Below, piece by piece: positions 1-5,467 of a stretch of 5,819 nt of DNA (position 1 is the stretch's first letter; each line of letters begins with the position of its first letter). The stretch comes from Phycisphaerae bacterium (GTDB lineage Bacteria; Planctomycetota; Phycisphaerae; Tepidisphaerales; Tepidisphaeraceae): NCBI GenBank assembly GCA_014380825.1, contig JACMJD010000416.1, positions 1 to 5,819 on the forward strand, in the 5' to 3' direction. The position numbers and the translations under genes were made by a program. Below the pieces are notes generated by a model, which was not told the origin of the DNA, searched no databases, and saw only the letters and a list, made by a program, of their open reading frames with translations.

Positions 1-238
1 CGATCGGGGCGCCGGTGTCCGAGACGCCCAGGTCAACCTGGTCGCGCATCCCGCCGCCCGGGCCACCGCCACCCATTTCGGCCTTGAGCGCTTCGACCTG
101 ATCGGCCTTGAACATCAGCCGTGGGCCGTCGCGGAATTCGCGCAGGCGGCCTTCGCGGGCGAGCTGCTTGATCTCTTCTTCGTTCTTGCCCAACGCGGTC
201 TTGGCCTCGTCGAGCGTGTAAAACATTTTTGCCATCAT
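1..238 (-). CDS. Winged-helix (MerR/excisionase-like) DNA-binding-domain protein, 3' part missing
   Basis: The first 79 codons are present; the gene continues past the left edge. Residues 5-50 look like a MerR/excisionase-type winged helix: helix 1 around TLDEAKTALG, helix 2 around NEEEIKQLAREG, then a wing with REFRDGPRLMF and a closing helix DQVEALKAEM. A Gly-rich linker (about 56-63) leads into a more acidic stretch (DQVDLGVSDTG). I recall short proteins beginning this way as common in Phycisphaerae, often with long low-complexity tails, but no function is established to my knowledge. The start at 238 is chosen because AGGAG (251-247 on the minus strand) lies 8 nt upstream; the second ATG at 235 would give MAKMFYTL and a spacing of 11 nt. 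It lies 60 bp downstream of the 151-aa gene on the same strand, so co-transcription is likely. DNA binding is inferred from the fold only; the domain may serve another role. Confidence 0.72.
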   Translation of the reverse strand, partial: MMAKMFYTLDEAKTALGKNEEEIKQLAREGRLREFRDGPRLMFKADQVEALKAEMGGGGPGGGMRDQVDLGVSDTGAPI

Positions 239-246
239 GATGAAGG

Positions 247-251
247 CTCCT
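247..251 (-). promoter_or_regulatory. Ribosome binding site of the winged-helix gene
   Basis: The minus strand reads AGGAG here, 8 nt before the ATG at 238 and 11 nt before the ATG at 235. The spacing favours the upstream ATG, so the protein would begin Met-Met-Ala. Confidence 0.6.
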
Positions 252-298
252 GGTTGCTGATCAAGTTGAACGACTTATCGCTACCTAGTTATCCCTAC

Positions 299-754
299 CT
301 ACCTGTCGCTGTTCGGCGCTTCCGGCGACGCTGGCGGCCGTTTCTGGTCGGCCGCTCGAACGTCCGCCTGTTCCTTTTCCACCAGCGCTTTGACCTCCGC
401 GGGTGAAGGCGTCGCGGTGTTGTAATTGTTCAGACGTCGATCGTACCGGAATGATCGCGCGGCGATCAATCGGAAGTTGTGTTCGCCGGGGAACATCTGG
501 TACGCGCAGATGGTCTGGGCGTCGACGTCCATGATGTAGCAGCCGTAGAAGTTCTGCCCGAACTGTGCCGGCACGACGAACACGCCCGCCCCGCCACCGA
601 TCGCCGCCTGACCGTTCTGGCCGTACGCTGCGGGGATCATGCTTGGGAATTTGCTGTCGTTCTTCGTGAACAATGCCAGCGCGATTAAGCAGAGCGCGAC
701 CGCGTTGACAAACAATGCCAGGCTGAGCTTGTTGTAGCGTTGAGAACGACGCAT
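299..754 (-). CDS. Hypothetical single-anchor envelope protein, 151 aa
   Basis: This protein begins MRRSQRYNKLSLALF. A basic N-terminus is followed by one hydrophobic segment at about residues 10-29, so it is either an N-in membrane anchor or an uncleaved signal. The rest should lie outside the cytoplasm: a Gly/Ala-rich stretch (about 45-60), a compact middle part with FYGCYIMDVDAQTICAYQMF, then FRLIAARSFRYDRRLNNYNT, and a charged Pro-rich tail ending PPASPEAPNSDR. Two Cys (residues 72 and 83) could pair. I recall similar 140-160 aa proteins in Phycisphaerae, always hypothetical. The start at 754 is preferred over longer in-frame starts because it places the hydrophobic anchor at the N-terminus; I see no strong Shine-Dalgarno in front of it. 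A candidate promoter lies at 811-840. The gene probably heads a two-gene minus-strand unit with the winged-helix gene. No function is assigned. Confidence 0.72.
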   Translation of the reverse strand: MRRSQRYNKLSLALFVNAVALCLIALALFTKNDSKFPSMIPAAYGQNGQAAIGGGAGVFVVPAQFGQNFYGCYIMDVDAQTICAYQMFPGEHNFRLIAARSFRYDRRLNNYNTATPSPAEVKALVEKEQADVRAADQKRPPASPEAPNSDR

Positions 755-810
755 GCGGACATTCAGGTTGGACGGCTTCGTAACATACTCGCAACAACTG
801 CGCCAGCTTA

Positions 811-840
811 AGTATACGCGCATCCGCGAAACCGCTGCAA
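811..840 (-). promoter_or_regulatory. Candidate sigma-70-type promoter for the minus-strand pair
   Basis: On the minus strand, TTGCAG (840-835) is followed 18 bp later by TATACT (816-811). The -10 box matches 5 of 6 consensus bases; the -35 box keeps only TTG. Transcription would start near 804, leaving a leader of about 50 nt before the ATG at 754. This is motif reading only. Confidence 0.4.
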
Positions 841-888
841 GTTTAACTTTCGTCCGGATCATGGGTTTGTTGAAACGGGAGGACTGGA

Positions 889-918
889 TTGGTGCGCGAG
901 ATTCGGGAGGCGTAAACT
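889..918 (+). promoter_or_regulatory. Weak candidate promoter for the secreted hydrolase gene
   Basis: TTGGTG (889-894) and TAAACT (913-918) are 18 bp apart and would start a transcript near 925, about 40 nt before the ATG at 966. Matches are 3 of 6 and 4 of 6, so this is only suggestive. It and the minus-strand candidate at 811-840 would be divergent promoters in the same 210-bp gap. Confidence 0.25.
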
Positions 919-965
919 GCGAGATCGCGATCAGAATCCCACAGGACCGGGAAAAGCACATCAAA

Positions 966-3491
966 ATGAACCTCAAATCCGCTACCGTCGTCATCGCGCT
1001 TCTCCTCAATTCGTTCGTCAGCGCTCAGACCACCGCGCCCGCAACGGCACCCGCCACCGCGCCGTCGACCGAGCAATCCGGGCCCGTCATCGGTCAATGC
1101 ATGGTCATGGAACCGCTCGGTCGCGGTGGCCGGACCGTGACCGTCGTCGATCCAATCGAAGCTGCTCTCGTCGCCGGAACCTGGCAGCCGCCGAAGGTGG
1201 ATGAAGCTGTCACGGGTTTCGATGGACGCGAACACAAATGGCGCGTGATCGAAGCCAAGGAAAACACATACGCCGACGAAGCGCTGCAAGGTGGCTGGGC
1301 GTATCTGCCGATCGAATCGCCCGATGAGCGCATCGTGATGCTGGCGGCATCCGGTCAAGCGCTCGCGTACGTGAACGGCGAACCACGCGGCGGCGATGTC
1401 TACGAACTCGGTTTCGTTCGTCTGCCGATCCTGCTCCGCGCGGGCACGAATCATCTGCTGTTCGTGTGTGCGCGCGGACGACTGCGCGTCGAGATCGCTA
1501 AGCCGCGCAGCGGCCTGATGGTGGAGACTGCCGACGCGACGTTGCCGGATTTCTTGAGCGGCACGAGCGACAAGCAACCGGTCGGCGCGCTGGTCGTCAA
1601 CGCCACGACGCAACCGATCACGCCCGCGATCGGCGGGAACCGAGGCGAGCGCCAGACGATCCCGCCGCTCTCGGTTCGCAAAATCCGCTCGACCGTTGAG
1701 TATCGCGGGCAGGAAGGATCGAAGTTCGATTCCTTGTTCACCGTCGCGTCCGAAACCGATGCGACGATGGCCGATTCGCAAAGCTTCAGCTACCGCGTGC
1801 TCGCGCCAGGCTCGGCGTATAAGCGGACGTTCATCAGCGATATCGATGACAGCGTGCAATACTTCGCGGTGCTGCCGCAAATCAAACCGACGTCGACGAC
1901 GCCGGCGGAGAAACCGGCACTGATCCTCTCGCTGCACGGCGCATCCGTCGAAGCGACTTCTCAAGCCGGCGCGTACGCGCCGAAGAGCTGGGCGCACATC
2001 GTCTGCCCGACCAACCGTCGGCCGTACGGATTCGACTGGGAAGACTGGGGCCGGCTGGATGCGATGGAAGTTCTGCGAATCGCACAGACGACCTGCGACA
2101 CCGACCCAACCCGCGTCTACCTCACCGGCCATTCGATGGGCGGTCACGGTGTATGGCAACTCGGATCGCTCTACCCAGATCGCTTCGCCGCGATCGGAGT
2201 GAGCGCCGGCTGGCTGAGTTTCGCGAGCTATCGTTCGGCGCCACCGACGACCGAGTCGTCGACAGCGCCCGCGAGCGCGCCGTCGACTCAACCGACCAGC
2301 ACAACCGAAATCTTCCGTCGCGCCGGCAACAGCTCCGACACGCAGTCCTTCATGTCCAATCTCGCGCGCGATGGCGTCTACATCCTGCACGGCATCGACG
2401 ACGACAACGTCCCGTTCGCGCAGGCGCAGCAGGCGCTGAAAATCCTCGAGACGTTCCATTACGACTTCCAGATGCACGCCCAACCCAAGGCCGGTCACTG
2501 GTGGGACGCATCCGATGAACCCGGCACGGACTGCGTCGACTGGGCACCGATGTTCGACATGTTCGCGCGGCATCGATTGCCAAAGAGCGACGAAATCCGC
2601 GACATCGATTTTCGCACGGTCAACCCGGCCATCTCCTCGCGCGACAGTTGGGTGGCGATCGATGCGCAGATTCGTCCGCTGTCGATCAGTCGCGTGCAGA
2701 TGCGCTGCGATCCGCACAGCGCGCGATTCGTTGGCACGACCGAGAACGTCGCGCGACTGTGGATCGATCTGCGACGCCTGCCGGCGAGCGAAACCGCGCC
2801 GACCGTGAAGATCGACGATCAAATCATCAAGCTCGACCGCGACACGGACGCCTGGCTCTATCGCGACGGCGACACTTGGAATTCCGGCCCCGCGCCCACG
2901 CCGGCGATGAAGAACGCTTCGCGCTCCGGCCCGTTCAAACTCGCTTTCAACAACCACATGGTTTTCGTCTACGGCACCCTCGGCACCGCCGAAGAGAATG
3001 CCGCCGCCTTCAACAAGGCGCGATACGACGCCGAAACCTGGTGGTATCGCGGCAACGGCGCCGTCGACGTCGTCCCCGACACGGATGCAAGCTGGCGTCA
3101 AGGCGACCGCAACGTCATCCTCTACGGCAACGCCGACACCAACGGCGCCTGGGCCACGCTGCTCAACGACAGCCCGATCCAGGTGAATCGCGGCAAAGTA
3201 AAAATCGGCGACCGAGAAGAAACCGGCGACGGCTTGGCCGCGATGTTTCTCCGTCCTCATCCGACAAGCCCCACCGCGCTGGTGGCCGCGATCGCGGGAA
3301 CGGGCCCAACTGGCATGCGTTTGACGAACCGAATCCCCATCTTCGTCTCCGGCGCCGGCCTGCCGGATTGGTTCGTCATCGACGCCGCAGCGATCAATCG
3401 CGGCACGCGCGCCGCCCGCGGCGCGGGATATTTCGACAACCATTGGAAACTCTCGCCCGCCGACACCGCATGGAACCCTGCGACGCCGTAA
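966..3491 (+). CDS. Secreted prolyl-oligopeptidase-like alpha/beta serine hydrolase, multidomain, 841 aa
   Basis: This is an exported hydrolase of the prolyl oligopeptidase/esterase type; the substrate (peptide, ester or sugar ester) cannot be read from the sequence. A signal peptide (1-20, ending FVSA before QTTAP) justifies the start at 966; longer in-frame starts would bury it. Next come a Thr/Ala/Pro linker (21-36), then a probable beta-sandwich (about 85-180, with LAYVNGEPRGGDVYELGFVRL and a Gly-rich close), and an intermediate part to about 290. The catalytic domain (about 295-540) has the oxyanion HG at 324-325, nucleophile Ser390 in GHSMGG, Asp479 in HGIDDDNVP, and His511 in KAGHWWD. 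A second Ala/Pro/Ser/Thr stretch (about 425-447) sits between the Ser and Asp. The C-terminal third (about 545-841, with RNVILYGNADTN and FVSGAGLPDWFVID) resembles tails of other planctomycete hydrolases as I recall them. The Shine-Dalgarno is weak (GGGAAAAG). Confidence 0.85.
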   Translation: MNLKSATVVIALLLNSFVSAQTTAPATAPATAPSTEQSGPVIGQCMVMEPLGRGGRTVTVVDPIEAALVAGTWQPPKVDEAVTGFDGREHKWRVIEAKENTYADEALQGGWAYLPIESPDERIVMLAASGQALAYVNGEPRGGDVYELGFVRLPILLRAGTNHLLFVCARGRLRVEIAKPRSGLMVETADATLPDFLSGTSDKQPVGALVVNATTQPITPAIGGNRGERQTIPPLSVRKIRSTVEYRGQEGSKFDSLFTVASETDATMADSQSFSYRVLAPGSAYKRTFISDIDDSVQYFAVLPQIKPTSTTPAEKPALILSLHGASVEATSQAGAYAPKSWAHIVCPTNRRPYGFDWEDWGRLDAMEVLRIAQTTCDTDPTRVYLTGHSMGGHGVWQLGSLYPDRFAAIGVSAGWLSFASYRSAPPTTESSTAPASAPSTQPTSTTEIFRRAGNSSDTQSFMSNLARDGVYILHGIDDDNVPFAQAQQALKILETFHYDFQMHAQPKAGHWWDASDEPGTDCVDWAPMFDMFARHRLPKSDEIRDIDFRTVNPAISSRDSWVAIDAQIRPLSISRVQMRCDPHSARFVGTTENVARLWIDLRRLPASETAPTVKIDDQIIKLDRDTDAWLYRDGDTWNSGPAPTPAMKNASRSGPFKLAFNNHMVFVYGTLGTAEENAAAFNKARYDAETWWYRGNGAVDVVPDTDASWRQGDRNVILYGNADTNGAWATLLNDSPIQVNRGKVKIGDREETGDGLAAMFLRPHPTSPTALVAAIAGTGPTGMRLTNRIPIFVSGAGLPDWFVIDAAAINRGTRAARGAGYFDNHWKLSPADTAWNPATP

Positions 3492-3499
3492 CGGCGTTG
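3481..3499 (+). terminator. Hairpin with the hydrolase stop codon as its loop
   Basis: Bases 3481-3488 pair with 3492-3499 (ACGCCG/CGGCGT plus a G-T wobble and a C-G pair), leaving the stop codon TAA (3489-3491) as a three-base loop. A short run TTTT follows at 3510-3513, 10 nt after the stem. The T run is too short and too distant for a classic intrinsic terminator, so this may be a weak terminator or a 3'-end stabilising hairpin. Confidence 0.3.
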
Positions 3500-3501
3500 A
3501 C

Positions 3502-3616
3502 GGCGATCCTTTTGGTTCGTTTTGCACAATTGACATCGCGTTTCGCATTCGAACCGGCGACGCTTTGGGTTCGTTTTGCACAATTGATACCGCGTTTCGC
3601 ATTCGAACCCGGCGAC
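3502..3616. repeat. Tandem 54/55-bp repeat of a planctomycete QNEP/KTNP-type intergenic element
   Basis: Unit 1 is 3502-3555 and unit 2 is 3556-3610; the first six bases of a third unit (GGCGAC) follow at 3611-3616. The units agree at 49 of 54 aligned positions plus one inserted base. Each is bounded by an inverted repeat: GGTTCG (3514-3519) with CGAACC (3550-3555) in unit 1, and GGGTTCG (3567-3573) with CGAACCC (3604-3610) in unit 2, each enclosing exactly 30 nt. The reverse strand of the core TTTGGGTTCGTTTTG translates as QNEPK, KTNPK or AKRTQ depending on frame. I recall such peptides from many annotated planctomycete small ORFs, which suggests a dispersed non-coding repeat rather than a gene. 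Confidence 0.75.
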
Positions 3617-3670
3617 AATGGATCGCAACCATCGGCCGGGCCGAGAGTTGGAAACACCGCATCGCAAATG

Positions 3671-3710
3671 GCTTTTGGGTTCGCTCTGGCAATTTCACAA
3701 TGTGCATCTG
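3671..3710. repeat. Possible decayed further copy of the same repeat
   Basis: GCTTTTGGGTTCG (3671-3683) matches the left arm of unit 2 apart from one extra T. Some 15 bp further on, TCACAATGTGCAT resembles the TGCACAATTGATA core. The matching CGAACCC right arm is absent, so the copy would be truncated or diverged. Confidence 0.3.
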
Positions 3711-3792
3711 GGCTCCCGTGAACGACCTCAGGCGACGGCTAAAAAATGCTCGTCCACATATACTGAGCGCGTTGCCCTTTTGAGGCATCTGG

Positions 3793-3903
3793 CGCGCAGC
3801 GCAACAGAGGCGATCGCTATTTCCAATTGCAATCTGCGATGCAATTTTCTTATTTTTGGTTTTCGCGCGTTGCGCGCCTGAAGACCTTGCCGCGCAGCGC
3901 AAC
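3793..3903. repeat. CGCGCAGCGCAAC motif in two direct copies with an inverted copy between
   Basis: The 13-mer CGCGCAGCGCAAC occurs at 3793-3805 and again at 3891-3903. Between them, GTTGCGC (3869-3875) is the exact complement of the GCGCAAC ending of both copies, and TGCGCGC (3871-3877) also complements GCGCGCA at 3792-3798. The inverted copy could therefore pair with either neighbour, giving two mutually exclusive hairpins. Confidence 0.4.
3825..3857 (+). terminator. AT-rich hairpin followed by a T-rich tract
   Basis: AATTGCAATC (3825-3834) pairs with GATGCAATT (3838-3846) with one bulged A and a 3-nt loop, and is followed by a T-rich run ending in TTATTTTT (3850-3857). The shape fits an intrinsic terminator on the plus strand, but the stem has few G-C pairs, and it lies about 330 bp after the hydrolase stop. 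Confidence 0.35.
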
Positions 3904-3973
3904 CTCCGCGTACCGACCTAGCGAGTCTGGGAGATTGCGGACTTGGTTGCGTTGCTCGATTAGAATCGCGGAG

Positions 3974-4456
3974 GTGCGCCGCCGACTGTTCACGCTCGCC
4001 GCCGCGATCTCGTTGCTCCTATGCCTCGTAACGGTTGGGCTGTGGGTGCGGAGCTATTGGGCAGCAGACTTTGCGGGACGGTACGACGGCCGAGGCGGTG
4101 CTTCCGGCATCAACCTCGTTAGTGGAAGTATCCACGTATGGCACCAACCAAGCGGATTCGGACTAGCAACCGGATCTTACTACCGTCGCGATACACCTGA
4201 ACGGTGGCGAAGCGACAGCACATTCGCCGCAATCCTCAACAACAAGCCGGAGCCTAGTTATGCAACGTTTCCTCACTGGCTCCCCGCGATCCTCTTCGCC
4301 ATCGCGCCCACGTACTGGTTCTTCGCTCCTCACCGTCGTCGCGCCAAGCGACGCAAGCTCGGCCTCTGCCCGACCTGCGGCTACGACCTGCGAGCCTCGC
4401 CCGATCGTTGCCCGGAATGCGGCGCGGTGCCCGAAAATTTATTGATTTCAAACTGA
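3974..4456 (+). CDS. Membrane protein with C-terminal zinc ribbon (planctomycete family), 160 aa
   Basis: The function is unknown. A basic N-terminus (RRRLF) leads into a transmembrane segment at about residues 6-25, followed by WVRSYW, a mainly polar domain (about 31-98), a second hydrophobic segment (about 102-118), a strongly basic stretch (HRRRAKRRK, 120-128), and a zinc ribbon with Cys132-Pro-Thr-Cys135 and Cys146-Pro-Glu-Cys149 around GYDLR. The expected topology puts both the N-terminus and the zinc ribbon in the cytoplasm. I recall this layout (MRRRLF..., two membrane segments, CPTCGYDLR...CPEC) as an expanded family in Phycisphaerae. The GTG at 3974 is chosen because it gives the usual MRRRLF beginning; the frame stays open upstream to 3827, but that extension encodes hairpin and repeat DNA. 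The sequence GGAGG directly touches the GTG, leaving no normal Shine-Dalgarno spacing, so the start is not certain. Confidence 0.72.
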   Translation: MRRRLFTLAAAISLLLCLVTVGLWVRSYWAADFAGRYDGRGGASGINLVSGSIHVWHQPSGFGLATGSYYRRDTPERWRSDSTFAAILNNKPEPSYATFPHWLPAILFAIAPTYWFFAPHRRRAKRRKLGLCPTCGYDLRASPDRCPECGAVPENLLISN

Positions 4457-4611
4457 CCCACTACCGAGAAATGGCCTTACTTGTTAATCCGCCCGAACTT
4501 CCATACACTGCTGGGCTTCGCTGCTCATGCCCGAGGTAAGGGGAATTGAGCTTGAGCGGACGGAAGTCTTTTCGCGAATTACACTTAGCTACGCATCTTC
4601 AATCGATCTTT

Positions 4612-4615
4612 GGAG
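4612..4615 (+). promoter_or_regulatory. Probable ribosome binding site of tpiA
   Basis: GGAG lies 12 nt before the ATG at 4628, a rather long spacing. A TTG at 4610 would add six residues (ending in RP) but overlaps this site; MARTPFVAGNWKMN is the usual start of the family. Confidence 0.45.
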
Positions 4616-4627
4616 CTGAATCGTCCG

Positions 4628-5386
4628 ATGGCCCGCACCCCCTTTGTCGCCGGAAACTGGAAGATGAACCTTACCAAGGCCGCCGCCATTGAATTGGCGC
4701 GGGGCGTGGCCAAGGGTTTGACACAGTCCAACGTGGAAGTCGGTGTCGCGCCGGCGTTCGTTCATCTGGACGCGGTCGGACAGACGATCGCCGGGTCGAA
4801 ATTGCTGCTGGGCGCGCAGGATTGTTGGTACGAAAAGAACGGCGCATTCACCGGCGAGATCAGCACGGAAATGCTCCTCGATCTGGGCGTACGATTCTGT
4901 CTGGCCGGTCATAGTGAACGTCGTCATGTGATTAAGGAACCGAGCGAGCTGGTCGCGAAGAAAGCCGGCGCGATTTATGGCGCTGGGCTGACGCTCATTC
5001 ACTGCGTTGGCGAGAAGCTCGACGAGCGCGACGCGAACCAGACGCTGGCCGTCGTGCAGAAGCAGCTTGATGAACTGAACGCCGGCACGATCAACGATCC
5101 GCGTCGGCTGGTGATCGCGTACGAACCCGTCTGGGCGATCGGCACGGGCCGAAACGCGACCGACGCGCAGGCGCAGGAAGTTCATGCGTATATTCGTTCG
5201 TCGATCGCGAAAAAGTGGAACGCCGACTTCGCCGACGCCGTCCGAATCCAATACGGCGGAAGCATGAAGCCGGACAACGCAAAAGGTTTGCTCGCACAAA
5301 AAGACATCGGCGGCGGACTCATCGGCGGCGCAGCGCTCAAGGCCGACAGCTTTCTGGCGATCGTAAATGCAACAGAGAGAGGGTAG
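4628..5386 (+). CDS. tpiA: Triosephosphate isomerase, 252 aa
   Basis: This enzyme interconverts dihydroxyacetone phosphate and glyceraldehyde 3-phosphate in glycolysis and gluconeogenesis, in the cytoplasm. The whole TIM barrel is present at normal length. Substrate residues are Asn10 and Lys12 in GNWKMN; catalytic residues are His95 in AGHSERR and Glu166 in AYEPVWAIGTG. The flexible lid is loop 6 (about 167-177). The phosphate site includes Gly172, Ser212 in YGGSMKPDN, and Gly233-Gly234 in LIGGAAL. All key residues are intact, so the enzyme should be active. The ATG at 4628 gives the standard N-terminus. The last codons and the TAG stop lie within the left arm of the long hairpin shared with the tpiA-secG gap, so the terminal ERG tail may be repeat-derived. 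secG follows 81 bp downstream on the same strand and is likely co-transcribed. Confidence 0.98.
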   Translation: MARTPFVAGNWKMNLTKAAAIELARGVAKGLTQSNVEVGVAPAFVHLDAVGQTIAGSKLLLGAQDCWYEKNGAFTGEISTEMLLDLGVRFCLAGHSERRHVIKEPSELVAKKAGAIYGAGLTLIHCVGEKLDERDANQTLAVVQKQLDELNAGTINDPRRLVIAYEPVWAIGTGRNATDAQAQEVHAYIRSSIAKKWNADFADAVRIQYGGSMKPDNAKGLLAQKDIGGGLIGGAALKADSFLAIVNATERG

Positions 5387-5454
5387 AGGGTGGAGGTTAG
5401 AGGTCAGGTAACAATTGCTTTTGCCTGACCTCTGACCTCTGACCTCTGATCTCT
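5378..5454. repeat. Long hairpin of inverted 7-bp repeats between tpiA and secG
   Basis: Bases 5378-5411 pair with 5421-5454 around a 9-nt loop (5412-5420). Of 34 pair positions, 26 are Watson-Crick, 6 are G-T wobbles and 2 are G-A mismatches. The right arm is TGACCTC three times (5426-5446) plus TGATCTC (5447-5453). The left arm holds the complementary heptads GAGGGTA, GAGGGTG, GAGGTTA, GAGGTCA (5379-5406). The tpiA stop (5384-5386) is inside the stem, and the secG Shine-Dalgarno begins at 5455, one base past the stem. There is no T run after either arm, so it is not a classic intrinsic terminator. It may act on mRNA stability or on tpiA/secG expression balance, or be a mobile palindrome. 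Confidence 0.85.
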
Positions 5455-5459
5455 AGGAG
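5455..5459 (+). promoter_or_regulatory. Ribosome binding site of secG
   Basis: AGGAG is 8 nt before the GTG at 5468, an ideal spacing that fixes the secG start. It begins immediately after the base of the long tpiA-secG hairpin, so it should stay accessible in the simple fold, although the right arm of the stem is rich in CCTCT, which could pair with it in an alternative fold. Confidence 0.75.
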
Positions 5460-5467
5460 TTTCTGAA

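Larger units (their letters stand above)
3492..3973. other. 482-bp gene-free region rich in repeats and hairpins
   Basis: I see no convincing gene between the hydrolase and the zinc-ribbon protein. Open frames here lack ribosome binding sites and simply translate the repeats. The left part holds the 54/55-bp tandem repeat; the middle has a possible decayed further copy near 3671; the right part holds an AT-rich hairpin with a T-rich tail (3825-3857) and GCGCAAC motifs in both orientations. The content suggests an accumulation site for intergenic repeats. Confidence 0.6.

Noticed and set aside
753..965. A 71-residue N-terminal extension of the hydrolase
   Set aside because: It would place a signal peptide in the interior and would overlap the start of the divergent gene and both candidate promoters; the ATG at 966 directly precedes the signal peptide.
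3514..3610. tRNA T-arm-like GGTTCG and CGAACC motifs
   Set aside because: The arms enclose 30 nt and no acceptor stem, anticodon arm or D arm can be formed around them.
3502..3616. CRISPR array
   Set aside because: There are only two contiguous 54/55-bp units with no unique spacers, and no cas gene nearby.
2648..3721. A 357-codon plus-strand open frame overlapping the end of the hydrolase gene
   Set aside because: The translation is Arg-dominated low-complexity sequence in a shifted frame and runs through the repeats, so it is a shadow frame. It is not evidence of a frameshift, because the hydrolase frame continues cleanly to its own stop.
3565..3783. A 72-codon small ORF in the intergenic region
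   Set aside because: It needs a TTG start, has no ribosome binding site, and its first part is only the translated tandem repeat.
843..3902. A 1019-codon open frame on the minus strand opposite the hydrolase gene
   Set aside because: It mirrors a well-supported hydrolase with signal peptide and full catalytic triad. Its translation is rich in Arg, Ala and His with no recognisable domain, as expected for the antisense of a GC-rich gene; its beginning translates the intergenic repeat.
4546..4585. Promoter for tpiA using TTGAGC and TACACT
   Set aside because: From the nearer TTGAGC (4552-4557) to TACACT (4580-4585) the spacing is 22 bp, too long for a standard promoter, and both boxes are weak. 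The doubled TTGAGC at 4546-4557 is noted but unexplained.
5378..5454. Intrinsic terminator for tpiA
   Set aside because: The stem is strong but neither strand has a U run after it, and the secG ribosome binding site follows at once. A short canonical terminator is therefore not supported.
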